Shown here piece by piece: positions 1 to 6,712 of a DNA stretch of 23,526 bases (within the stretch, counting starts at the first letter, position 1; every line of letters begins with the position of its first letter). The notes under the pieces were generated by a model. The model was not told the DNA's origin. It did no database searches and saw nothing but the letters and a program-made list of their open reading frames with translations. The stretch is from Methanobacteriota archaeon (GTDB taxonomy: Archaea; Thermoplasmatota; Poseidoniia; Poseidoniales; Poseidoniaceae): assembly GCA_009936765.1 (NCBI GenBank), contig JAACDL010000138.1, forward strand, positions 1 to 23,526, written 5' to 3'. Both the position numbers and the translations under genes were made by a program.

Positions 1-801
1 AGGATAAAAATTGAACATCATATTAGGAAATAGCCAAAGGTAGTATGCAGCAATATCTTCGCCGAAATCGGGATGGTTTGGAGGTAGTACGAACTTTACA
101 TCTCCTTCCATGGCCTTACCAATTTGTAACACCCCTCCCTCGAAAGTCTCCGTAGTATATCCGGAATAATCCAATGCTTGGTTAAGCTCTGGGTGAACGA
201 ATGGAATATGGAACCCTTCAAGGTAATTATCAACATATAGCATCCAGTTAGCTGAAATTGAATGGTCTCTATCTCTTGCCGGGTCGTGGACATAGGATTT
301 GATATCAAGGAATCCAAGGCGAGATTCCACCTCTGCCCATGGAATTGGCGGAGGTGAATCTTGAGAGGTGAAATACAAACCATCCCAAACAACCATTGGA
401 AATTTGTGGAGGTTGTCGTCCTCGGACGGAAATCCAATCGCACCTTCAAACTCAGGCATGTTGCGGAATTTGCCATCTATATCGAAGGTTCGACCGTGGT
501 ATTCGCACCTGAAAGAATTCTTAGAACACTCTTGACTGATTAGGCGCATTCCTCTGTGTGTACAAATATTTGACAAACAATTGACTTGTTCTCCTTTCAC
601 TATAACAATCGGTTCTCCAGTTATAGATTCGATATGTTCGATAGGATGGATATTATTGGATTTGAATTGTGATGAATGCAGGGCAAACTGCCAACCTTTG
701 AAGGCTGTTTTTGAATCATTGAAAGCCTTCTCGTCGTAGTAAAACTTCGAAGGAAGGGTTCTGGCATTACGAATGTCGGCTGCAATCAATTCCTCCGACA
801 T
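1..801 (-). CDS. Rieske-type non-heme iron oxygenase, alpha subunit (partial)
   Basis: Open frame of 267 codons from ATG at 801 running off the left edge, so the C-terminus is missing. Rieske [2Fe-2S] ligands are visible as C80-x-H82 (CTHRG) and C99-x2-H102 (CEYHG). The mononuclear iron site follows in NYLEGFHIPFVH, with H198 and H203. The residue that in naphthalene dioxygenase is the bridging Asp is here E195, as in carnitine/betaine-type Rieske monooxygenases. Family members use a reductase to hydroxylate or N-demethylate aromatic or quaternary-amine substrates in the cytoplasm. The substrate cannot be read from this fragment, and no reductase gene lies in the window. The gene is divergent from the peptidase at 871. 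Start choice is supported by a TATA-like box about 25 nt upstream. The Rieske call is firm; a quaternary-amine substrate is inference. Confidence 0.9.
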   Translation of the reverse strand, partial: MSEELIAADIRNARTLPSKFYYDEKAFNDSKTAFKGWQFALHSSQFKSNNIHPIEHIESITGEPIVIVKGEQVNCLSNICTHRGMRLISQECSKNSFRCEYHGRTFDIDGKFRNMPEFEGAIGFPSEDDNLHKFPMVVWDGLYFTSQDSPPPIPWAEVESRLGFLDIKSYVHDPARDRDHSISANWMLYVDNYLEGFHIPFVHPELNQALDYSGYTTETFEGGVLQIGKAMEGDVKFVLPPNHPDFGEDIAAYYLWLFPNMMFNFYP

Positions 802-819
802 AAATTGGGACAGGGGGTG

Positions 820-831
820 TGATTATTCATA
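820..831 (-). promoter_or_regulatory. TATA-like box for the Rieske oxygenase gene
   Basis: On the minus strand the sequence reads ATGAATAATC, centred about 25 nt before the ATG at 801. This is the spacing expected for a leaderless archaeal transcript. No Shine-Dalgarno sequence is needed or obvious. Inferred from spacing and AT content only. Confidence 0.45.
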
Positions 832-870
832 GTTCGGTAGTGTTCAAGTGTAGCCTCTCCTAGCGGTGGT

Positions 871-1980
871 ATGGAAGGGAGGTTCTGGTTCGCTAATTCT
901 TATGCAGAAGCGGCAGGACGATTCTTGATTGCCTGTGATGATCTGCGAGATGCTGGTCACAAGGTAACGAGTGAGCGATTAGAAATCGGAATGACTGGTC
1001 CTGCTGGAGAACCACTGTGTATTGATGTAGCAATAGTTGGTTCTCTAAAATCTGGCAAAGTATTGCTATCCAGTAGTGGAATACACGGTGTAGAAGGCTA
1101 TCCAGGTAGTGCTATTCAATTGGCAGTAATGGATGACTTGAGTAAGCAAGATCTTTTCAAGGACCATGCTATCGTTTTCATTCACGCTGTAAACCCGTAT
1201 GGAATGGCATGGTGGAGGAGATTTAACGAAAATAACGTTGATTTGAATCGCAATTTTTTGAAGCGTGGTCAAAGTTATTCTGGGGTTCCTGAAGGTTATG
1301 ATAATGTCAAGGATTTCATCAACCCGGAATCTCCGCCGAAAAGGAAGGAGCGGTGGTTCAAAATTAAGACCCTTAGGCTGATTTTAAAATACGGTTTTAA
1401 TAATCTAAAGCAATGCGTAGCAGAGGGTCAGTATGAATATCCTAAGGCCATCCAATACGGCGGAAATAAATTACAACCTGGTCCAGATTTACTGCTTAAC
1501 TGGCTCGATAAAACATTAGAGGGCGTAGACAAAATATGGGCTATCGATTTGCATACAGGTCTTGGTCCCAGCGGCCATGATACCCTACTGGTATCTGCAG
1601 GAATGGCTAGTGATAGATACTCCCATTTGGAGAAACTATTCCCTGGCCATGTAGAGAGTCTCGACCCCAATTCAGGAGTAGGTTACGAAATTGTTGGAGA
1701 CCTACACCAAGGGCTTGAGGATAGGTATGACAAAATTGAATGGGCATCGATTACACAAGAGTTTGGAACTTTCAAACCGGTAAAGGTTCTGAAAGCATCT
1801 CGTGCTGAAAATAGGTGGACTCAGTGGGGGCAATATCTCGATCAAGTTGATGCGAGAAGGCATTGGAGTCGAGAACAAATGCTACGAACATTCAATCCTA
1901 AAGATGAGGTTTGGCAAGCAAAGATTACTCATCGGGGAAGAGTTGTATTCGCTACAGCCAGAGCGGATTTACTATCATGA
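871..1980 (+). CDS. DUF2817 / M14-like zinc carboxypeptidase
   Basis: 369-residue protein with an M14 carboxypeptidase-like metal site. HGVEG gives H72 and E75 (HxxE), and DLHTG gives H228 as third zinc ligand. E297 in TQEFG is the likely catalytic Glu. NPYGMAWWRRFNENN followed by DLNRN (residues 108-128) is the substrate-carboxylate binding region typical of DUF2817 and M14 proteins. There is no signal peptide or membrane segment, so it is probably cytosolic, trimming peptides or hydrolysing an amidated small molecule. The start ATG at 871 lies 69 bp from the divergent Rieske gene. Downstream it converges on a small gene at 1991. The family fold is well supported; the true substrate of DUF2817 proteins is not known to me. 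Confidence 0.85.
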   Translation: MEGRFWFANSYAEAAGRFLIACDDLRDAGHKVTSERLEIGMTGPAGEPLCIDVAIVGSLKSGKVLLSSSGIHGVEGYPGSAIQLAVMDDLSKQDLFKDHAIVFIHAVNPYGMAWWRRFNENNVDLNRNFLKRGQSYSGVPEGYDNVKDFINPESPPKRKERWFKIKTLRLILKYGFNNLKQCVAEGQYEYPKAIQYGGNKLQPGPDLLLNWLDKTLEGVDKIWAIDLHTGLGPSGHDTLLVSAGMASDRYSHLEKLFPGHVESLDPNSGVGYEIVGDLHQGLEDRYDKIEWASITQEFGTFKPVKVLKASRAENRWTQWGQYLDQVDARRHWSREQMLRTFNPKDEVWQAKITHRGRVVFATARADLLS

Positions 1981-1990
1981 AGTGTTAGAT

Positions 1991-2218
1991 TCAATTAAAA
2001 ATATTATATTTTTCTCTTAATGCGATTTCAACTAATCTTTCTTTTTCTGATTCTTCAAGTTCTGATTCGCCACTGCCTATTGTTTCGAAGAATGCAATCC
2101 ATTTACCAATATTTTGTTCGGATTTATTGATTAGCGTTAGGAGTTGATCTCTTTTTACAAAGTCATTAGCTGCATGTGCCCTATATGCATCGACACATAA
2201 ATCAATTATATCTATCAT
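1991..2218 (-). CDS. Small hypothetical protein, 75 aa
   Basis: Small acidic, apparently all-helical protein of 75 residues, beginning MIDIIDLCVDAYRAHAAND. I recognise no family. It is probably real because an AT-rich TATA-like box (CAAATATC on the minus strand, near 2239-2247) is centred 25 nt before the ATG, as for a leaderless archaeal gene. Its stop also lies just 11 bp beyond the stop of the convergent peptidase gene without overlapping it. No cysteine clusters, signal or membrane segments are present apart from a single Cys at residue 8. Function unknown. Confidence 0.6.
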   Translation of the reverse strand: MIDIIDLCVDAYRAHAANDFVKRDQLLTLINKSEQNIGKWIAFFETIGSGESELEESEKERLVEIALREKYNIFN

Positions 2219-2238
2219 AAATCCAAAATGAGTGCAGG

Positions 2239-2247
2239 GATATTTGA
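2239..2247 (-). promoter_or_regulatory. TATA-like box for the 75-aa gene
   Basis: Minus strand reads TTCAAATATC, centred about 25 nt upstream of the ATG at 2218. Supports a leaderless transcript. Based on spacing and composition only. Confidence 0.4.
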
Positions 2248-2282
2248 ACCTAATGAAATATATTCGGATTTGATATTGAAGT

Positions 2283-2308
2283 ATCCTAGGGTGGTGGCCC
2301 GGTAGGAT
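2283..2308. repeat. Inverted repeat (hairpin) between divergent small genes
   Basis: ATCCTA-GGG, a 6-nt loop TGGTGG, then CCC-GG-TAGGAT. The outer 6 bp and inner 3 bp pair, with a two-base GG bulge on the 3' side. It sits between the divergent starts at 2218 and 2363. It could be an operator or an RNA hairpin, and no T-run follows. Confidence 0.4.
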
Positions 2309-2362
2309 TCAAAACACTGGTTTAAGTGTAAAAGTTGTAATCTGCTGCTAAGTGATTAAGAT

Positions 2363-2545
2363 ATGAGCGGAAAAATAGCAAGAGTAGGATTAGTAGCAAG
2401 CATGTTATCTGTAGCGTTGTCGTTGTACATTTACTTCATTGGAAATGATGAAATGTTAGGCATCTTTGTGGGCCTTTGGGCACCGACCCTCATCCTCGCA
2501 GCAAAAGAGTTTGATGAGATTTTAGAAGGTTCACCGAAAGAGTGA
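2363..2545 (+). CDS. Small membrane protein, 60 aa, two predicted TM segments
   Basis: 60-residue protein with two hydrophobic stretches, about residues 6-26 and 31-48, separated by the short polar turn GNDEM. It ends in an acidic tail, KEFDEILEGSPKE. A short N-in/C-in hairpin in the cytoplasmic membrane is the simplest topology. I recognise no family, although small two-helix proteins of this layout are common. Upstream are an AT-rich stretch TTTAAGTG at 2321-2328 and a second weaker candidate, TTGTAATC, at 2335-2342, either of which could serve as promoter. Codon use resembles that of its neighbours. Probably real; function unknown. Confidence 0.65.
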   Translation: MSGKIARVGLVASMLSVALSLYIYFIGNDEMLGIFVGLWAPTLILAAKEFDEILEGSPKE

Positions 2546-2630
2546 TTCAAACGCCACTAATTTTGCCTAGGCAATGGGTATTCGATTAGACCCTCTGAAA
2601 CTATCCGTATTGGATTATCCTAGGGAATCG

Positions 2631-2636
2631 TTTATG
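2631..2636 (+). promoter_or_regulatory. TATA-like box for the lipoprotein gene at 2660
   Basis: TTTATG lies 24-29 nt upstream of the ATG, giving a leaderless transcript. It is immediately preceded by TATCCTAGGG (2616-2625), a 10-mer that also occurs at 2282-2291. Confidence 0.5.
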
Positions 2637-2659
2637 TCTGCATAGTTTAACCACAGACC

Positions 2660-3673
2660 ATGCGAACTAAGCAGATCTTTGTGTTACTGATTGTAATCTT
2701 TTTGCCATTATCTGGATGTTTTGACTTTTACCAAGATTCTAATGTTTCTCTGCATGAGAACATTATCAAATATTCCGAAGAGGAGACGGAGTACGAGTCC
2801 GATGAACCAAACATCCAACTCGAAGTTGATTCAAATGGCATGGAACAATACGCCTACGTCAATGGAACCATTCTTTCAGGAGCTGGTGAAGAGGATGACG
2901 TGGTCGTTGAGATAGCATTTGATGAAGAATACTTCAACGGATCTGCCGTTGAGAAATATAACAGCATGCAGAATGATACCTTAGACAGAGAACAAGAAAT
3001 TAGCGATGGCGATACTTTTGCACTTACTCTCTCTATCGAATCGATGATGGGTAACGCCTCTTACTCGCAGATCATCTATATTAAAATCGAAGAATTATAC
3101 CAGAACGGAACGGTCGAACACCTTACAATTCTCGAAAATTATTCTGTCGTTATACCATTCATTGACTCCGACGGAGATGGTGTTACTGATGAAGACGACG
3201 CATACCCTTACGACGGGAATGAAACGGCTGATTCTGATGGAGATGGTGTAGGTGACAACTCTGATGCCTTTCCAAATAACAGCGCTCCGGTCGTATCTAA
3301 TGTGAATATTTCACCGGAGGAGGCCTTACAAAATGATGAGCTCACATGCAATTATGATGTTTATGATGCCGATGGCGATACATTGGTTGTAAATATCACA
3401 TGGTTAGTAAATGGCGATGTAGCAGGAGTTGAAGGTTGGGTGCCTGGTCCAAATTTCTCTGGCGAATTTAATTTTGAGGATGAGGTTGAATGTTCAGTAA
3501 CCGTCAGTGATGGCCAGCAAACCAGTAATGCTGTAAATGACTCAATCACAATCTTGCCCGAATCTAGTTTTGTATCTAATGATGATGATGAAGAGTTACC
3601 AGCACTGGGGGCATTTGGAACCATGACCGCAATTGTTGCAGGAATTTTTGCTTCTCGTCGTAAGGACGAATGA
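2660..3673 (+). CDS. Secreted lipoprotein with Ca-binding TSP3-like repeats, Ig/PKD-like domain and C-terminal anchor
   Basis: 337-residue surface protein. The signal peptide ends in a lipobox LPLSGC with lipidated C20. Residues 21-165 are acidic and Asn/Thr-rich, with several N-x-S/T sequons. Two Asp-rich thrombospondin-type-3-like repeats follow (DSDGDGVTDEDD at 169-180 and DSDGDGVGDNSD at 191-202), which in the family bind calcium. Residues 209-299 look like an Ig/PKD-like beta domain containing DADGD. The C-terminus has a hydrophobic segment at about 313-332 and then SRRKDE, the layout of an archaeal C-terminal sorting or anchoring signal. Having both a lipobox and a C-terminal anchor is odd. 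Transcription is probably leaderless from TTTATG at 2631. A structural or adhesive surface role is inferred, and no enzyme motif is visible. Confidence 0.8.
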   Translation: MRTKQIFVLLIVIFLPLSGCFDFYQDSNVSLHENIIKYSEEETEYESDEPNIQLEVDSNGMEQYAYVNGTILSGAGEEDDVVVEIAFDEEYFNGSAVEKYNSMQNDTLDREQEISDGDTFALTLSIESMMGNASYSQIIYIKIEELYQNGTVEHLTILENYSVVIPFIDSDGDGVTDEDDAYPYDGNETADSDGDGVGDNSDAFPNNSAPVVSNVNISPEEALQNDELTCNYDVYDADGDTLVVNITWLVNGDVAGVEGWVPGPNFSGEFNFEDEVECSVTVSDGQQTSNAVNDSITILPESSFVSNDDDEELPALGAFGTMTAIVAGIFASRRKDE

Positions 3674-3717
3674 TGATTGGTCTTTTCAGCCGTTGCTTTG
3701 GATGATTTTTTAGAAAG

Positions 3718-3801
3718 TGCAGAGGGCAGGATTTGAACCTGCGAACCATTACGGACTGGGACCTCATCCCAGCGCCTTTGACCAAGCTGGGCGACCCCTG
3801 C
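3718..3801 (-). tRNA. tRNA-Leu (anticodon GAG)
   Basis: 84-nt cloverleaf on the minus strand. The acceptor GCAGGGG pairs with CCTCTGC with one G-U pair, and the discriminator is A. The D arm is GCC/GGC and its loop carries GG. The anticodon stem is CTGGG/CCCAG around loop ATGAGGT, giving GAG, which reads Leu CUC/CUU. A 13-nt variable arm with a CCG/TGG mini-stem makes it a type II tRNA, as expected for Leu. The T arm is GCAGG-TTCAAAT-CCTGC. No intron and no encoded CCA. It lies in the gap between two convergent protein genes and has its own TATA-like box. Confidence 0.95.
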
Positions 3802-3824
3802 AGCAAGATTGCCACCTAACCCGT

Positions 3825-3833
3825 CTATATCAA
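3825..3833 (-). promoter_or_regulatory. TATA-like box for tRNA-Leu
   Basis: Minus strand reads TTGATATAG, centred about 28 nt upstream of the mature tRNA 5' end at 3801. The position fits an archaeal tRNA promoter, allowing for a short leader removed by RNase P. Confidence 0.6.
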
Positions 3834-3845
3834 CAACGCGTAGGC

Positions 3846-4655
3846 TCAATAGAAGACTGAGCAGCAGGTTAGAGAGCCATCTGCCGCTCTAATTTGGCTC
3901 ATATCGAGCAGAATACACTCGAATCCACGGCTTTCTAATTCCGCTTGAACTGCAGGATATCCGTCTGCCATGAGTACTTTGTTCCCGGGAAGTCCGATTG
4001 TATTACAGCCATAGACTTCTTCTTTTGGCATTACAATTACCTCACATCCTTCAGGCATCTCGCCGAATGATTCGGGAGTTAGGTACTCCTCTGGTATCAG
4101 AATCAAATTGTCAGAAGGTGTTGATGAAATGCTTGTCAAATGCAATGCTTGTGCAGGGATATCGATTACTCTCAGTTCGTGACCTAGGTGGTCCAATAGG
4201 TCTTTCAGTTCTGAAATTCCTGCATCGTTTGTCCTTGTAGATCTACCTACAAAGAATAAATCCCCTATTCTTAGTATGTCCCCGCCATCCATCATTGCAG
4301 GCGGCTCCATCTTGCAGATTTGGTGCCCTTGGAGTTGGTCGGATAGGAAATCTGCAATTGGAGGTTGTTCGCCTCTACGAGATTCGTGCCCAGGTACTGG
4401 AAGTAGGACGTGCCCGTCGATTACAACCGCTTGGTCTTCTACGAATACGCAATCGGGGTAATCTTGGTCTGCCTCAAGGGTTGTAACTTCTACTCCGTTA
4501 GCCGATAAAGCGTCAGCGTAGGCTTTGTGTTGGCTTTTTGCAGCAGCAATATCTGTTGGCCCACTACCGAAGTAATTTGCTATTGCATTGATGTAAGATT
4601 CTGAAATAGACCGTACGATTGCCCGTGATTTTTGGTCGAGGCGTACGGTTGCCAT
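3846..4655 (-). CDS. ddaH: Dimethylarginine dimethylaminohydrolase (DDAH)
   Basis: 269-residue amidinotransferase-fold enzyme. DDAH hydrolyses N-omega-methylated arginines to citrulline plus mono- or dimethylamine in the cytoplasm. Visible motifs are FVEDQ (71-75) for substrate binding, MDGGD with D123, LFFVGRSTRTN (133-143), HLTS with H172, and the C-terminal DGSLTCCS with nucleophile C264. C264-H172-D123 form the expected triad, aligning with human DDAH1 Cys274. The annotated start is the second in-frame ATG at 4655, because TTATA (4681-4685) is centred 28 nt upstream. The ATG at 4679 would add eight residues and start inside the promoter region. Convergent-side neighbour is tRNA-Leu. Related arginine or agmatine deiminases are the main alternative, but the CCS end and DGGD favour DDAH. 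Confidence 0.88.
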   Translation of the reverse strand: MATVRLDQKSRAIVRSISESYINAIANYFGSGPTDIAAAKSQHKAYADALSANGVEVTTLEADQDYPDCVFVEDQAVVIDGHVLLPVPGHESRRGEQPPIADFLSDQLQGHQICKMEPPAMMDGGDILRIGDLFFVGRSTRTNDAGISELKDLLDHLGHELRVIDIPAQALHLTSISSTPSDNLILIPEEYLTPESFGEMPEGCEVIVMPKEEVYGCNTIGLPGNKVLMADGYPAVQAELESRGFECILLDMSQIRAADGSLTCCSVFY

Positions 4656-4679
4656 CGTTAATTCGGGCCGATGGTCCAT

Positions 4680-4687
4680 GTATAATG
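4680..4687 (-). promoter_or_regulatory. TATA-like box deciding the DDAH start
   Basis: Minus strand GCATTATAC is centred about 28 nt before the ATG at 4655 and only a few nt before the ATG at 4679. This favours the downstream start on a leaderless mRNA. Confidence 0.5.
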
Positions 4688-4774
4688 CTTATCCTCTATC
4701 CGGAAAATCAATTCCGTACAACGGTATGAGATTCTGACCATATGTTTCAACAATAGGATAGTTGTCGGCAGCAC

Positions 4775-6367
4775 ATGGATGCTGCACGCGCTATACTGAT
4801 GGTCGCCGTAATGTCCCTTGCCCCACTATCGGGTTGCATAGGTGAAGAGGGGGATTCTGGATCCCTTTCCACCGATAGTCTGAATGTATGGCCAGACATT
4901 ATCCCAGGAGGGGATTGGACGGTCATCAAATTGGATGCCGATAGTGACATGAGTGTTTTTGTACCTTACTTTGTTCAAGACCCTGGTTCTATGAGAGCTC
5001 AAAATGGCACAGTATTTGATCTCAAGGAAGGGGATTCTGTTTCTGTAAACGTCCTATTCCCTCCAAGAAACTCTGATGTGTTTTTGCTAATTGGAGACTA
5101 TGGTAGAGAGAACTGGCCAATTCGCGCCTCTGGTATTTCATGGGCAGCATGGGATAGTGGAGTCGATGAAGGGTCTTCTTCAGTAATGGCTGTTGAAAAT
5201 CAAGATGATGGTGGCGAGTGGCCATGGATTGTTCCAGGTAATGATGATGGTGGAGAAGTAATCGTCAAATCTCTGGAAACGGTACGATTCCAGCGGGCTG
5301 ATCTAACTGATGCTGACGGGGTTGGAGCCAGTGGAGGCTGGGTCAACGGCCGAGATGTATATGACTGGGTTGATTTCATCACAGACGATACTCCTTGTGC
5401 AACGTGTGGTGCTGATGGTGCCGTGGGTTACCTAGACCGCTGGATTGGTAATGCAAACCCGTCTTACGAACACGCTATCACTTATTTTGAAGGTGTAATG
5501 CAGGGCTACGGCTTAGACTCTGTCGAAGTACATAGATTCCAATCTAATACGGCTTGGGCTGTGAATATTTGCGGCTACAAGATTGGTTCGGTTTATCCTG
5601 ATGAGTGGTTAATTTTTGGCGCTCATTTCGATATTGCCCCTCCTGTAGCCTACACGCCTGGCGCTCAGGATGGAATTCCAGGATACGGAACCAGGCACGG
5701 CGCCTATGACAATGCTGCCGGATCTAGTATGGTACTAACTACTGCAAGTGTACTAGCGGAATTTGATGCTCGTAGAACTATGGTATTCTGCCTATGGTCT
5801 TCCGAAGAAGAAGGTTTGTGGGGCTCTCGCTCATTCGCAAACGACTTGCCAGATGGAGTTACAGTAAGCAACTATCTCAATCTTGACATGGCTGGAGTGA
5901 ACTATCCTGGAGATTACGCGCTCTCGGTTTACTTAGGCCCAGATGGTTCACAAGAAGAAATCGACCAAGCAGGTATGTTTTACTTAGCCGAGTGGATTGG
6001 TGGTGATGCGCTTGATCTCGGTAATGAAATGCAACGTGGTAGAGAAGCATGGCTTGAAGGTGGAGAAAGTCCGTTATGGGGTGATATCTACGAAGATACC
6101 GTGGCTGTTTATGAGTCGCCAACAGCACGAAGTGACCACGATTCGTTCCAAAGTATTGGAGTTGCTACACTAGGTTGGAACGGCTTGGTAGATGGTTATC
6201 CGTGCTATCATCGAGAATGTGATACGATGGATACCATGATTGAATACATGGACACAGCAGATTCAACAGGAATTAACAATCTAGTTCACTCGTGGGACAT
6301 TGTAACTTGGTGGGCTGTCTATGCTTTCTTGCATATGGATCAAACCCCTGTCCCAAATGAACTGTAA
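4775..6367 (+). CDS. Secreted M28-family zinc aminopeptidase lipoprotein (copy 1)
   Basis: 530-residue surface lipoprotein with lipobox LAPLSGC (lipidated C21). Residues of about 30-240 form an N-terminal beta-rich extension shared with the paralogue at 6713. The M28 domain follows with a full di-zinc site: H284 (GAHFD), D312 (YDNAAG), E345 as ligand and E344 as general base (SSEEEG), D371 (NLDMAG) and H479 (CYHRECD). C477 and C482 flank the last His and may form a disulfide, as in extracellular M28 enzymes. It would remove N-terminal residues from peptides outside the cell. SDHDSF around 453-458 is a further conserved M28 block. CATCG at about 208-212 is an additional Cys pair absent from copy 2. 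Start ATG at 4775 places a basic residue before a clean hydrophobic core. A weak AT-rich box lies near 4737-4747. Confidence 0.9.
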   Translation: MDAARAILMVAVMSLAPLSGCIGEEGDSGSLSTDSLNVWPDIIPGGDWTVIKLDADSDMSVFVPYFVQDPGSMRAQNGTVFDLKEGDSVSVNVLFPPRNSDVFLLIGDYGRENWPIRASGISWAAWDSGVDEGSSSVMAVENQDDGGEWPWIVPGNDDGGEVIVKSLETVRFQRADLTDADGVGASGGWVNGRDVYDWVDFITDDTPCATCGADGAVGYLDRWIGNANPSYEHAITYFEGVMQGYGLDSVEVHRFQSNTAWAVNICGYKIGSVYPDEWLIFGAHFDIAPPVAYTPGAQDGIPGYGTRHGAYDNAAGSSMVLTTASVLAEFDARRTMVFCLWSSEEEGLWGSRSFANDLPDGVTVSNYLNLDMAGVNYPGDYALSVYLGPDGSQEEIDQAGMFYLAEWIGGDALDLGNEMQRGREAWLEGGESPLWGDIYEDTVAVYESPTARSDHDSFQSIGVATLGWNGLVDGYPCYHRECDTMDTMIEYMDTADSTGINNLVHSWDIVTWWAVYAFLHMDQTPVPNEL

Positions 6368-6463
6368 TCTCGCATAATTTGCCCTAATGCTGTTACTTAG
6401 TGAATTTATTAGGCACGTTTACTTGATGCATGAAGAAGGTTTAATCGAGGAATAATTGGCTGA

Positions 6464-6610
6464 TTATCCTTCGATTAGAGGCGTTGTGTCCTCGTCTTCG
6501 GACCTAACCATCTTAGCCCAGAGATATTTTGTTCTCCGTGGTCTACAAACTCCTTTTGAACATCTCTTCTTCCTAAGCAACTCATGAATTAGCGGCGCTA
6601 CTGTTACCAT
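6464..6610 (-). CDS. Possible small basic protein, 48 aa
   Basis: Minus-strand frame beginning MVTVAPLIHELLRKKR and ending in the acidic tail RSEDEDTTPLIEG. The centre is basic (KKRCSKGVCRPRRTKY) with two Cys five residues apart. It fills most of the gap between the two M28 genes, converging on copy 1 and divergent from copy 2 without overlapping the likely start of either. An in-frame ATG at 6646 would give 60 residues. A weak TATA-like stretch TTTGATAAT lies about 33 nt upstream of 6610. Composition is more protein-like than that of typical antisense frames, but I recognise no family. It could still be chance. Confidence 0.45.
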   Translation of the reverse strand: MVTVAPLIHELLRKKRCSKGVCRPRRTKYLWAKMVRSEDEDTTPLIEG

Positions 6611-6712
6611 ATTCTCATGTAATAATTGGACTTGGAAGATTATCAAACCTTCGGATTAATGATTCATCAAATAATCGCAGCATTGAGAAGGGATTGCGTA
6701 CACGGGGGAGAT

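Noticed and set aside
96..476. Minus-strand open frame of 126 codons in another frame of the Rieske gene
   Set aside because: The true frame carries both Rieske and iron ligands across the same bases.
361..543. Plus-strand open frame inside the Rieske gene
   Set aside because: Antisense to a region with the Rieske CEYHG site; no protein features of its own.
2283..2308. Hairpin region as a possible tRNA fragment
   Set aside because: GGCCCGG...GGATTCAAA resembles T-arm wording, but no acceptor or anticodon stem can be formed.
3361..3849. Long minus-strand open frame across the lipoprotein gene end and the tRNA
   Set aside because: It runs through a clear tRNA-Leu cloverleaf and antisense to a lipoprotein with recognisable domains.
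6626..6712. N-terminal extension of the second M28 protein
   Set aside because: The 29 extra residues put charged groups before the lipoprotein signal, which begins properly at ATG 6713.
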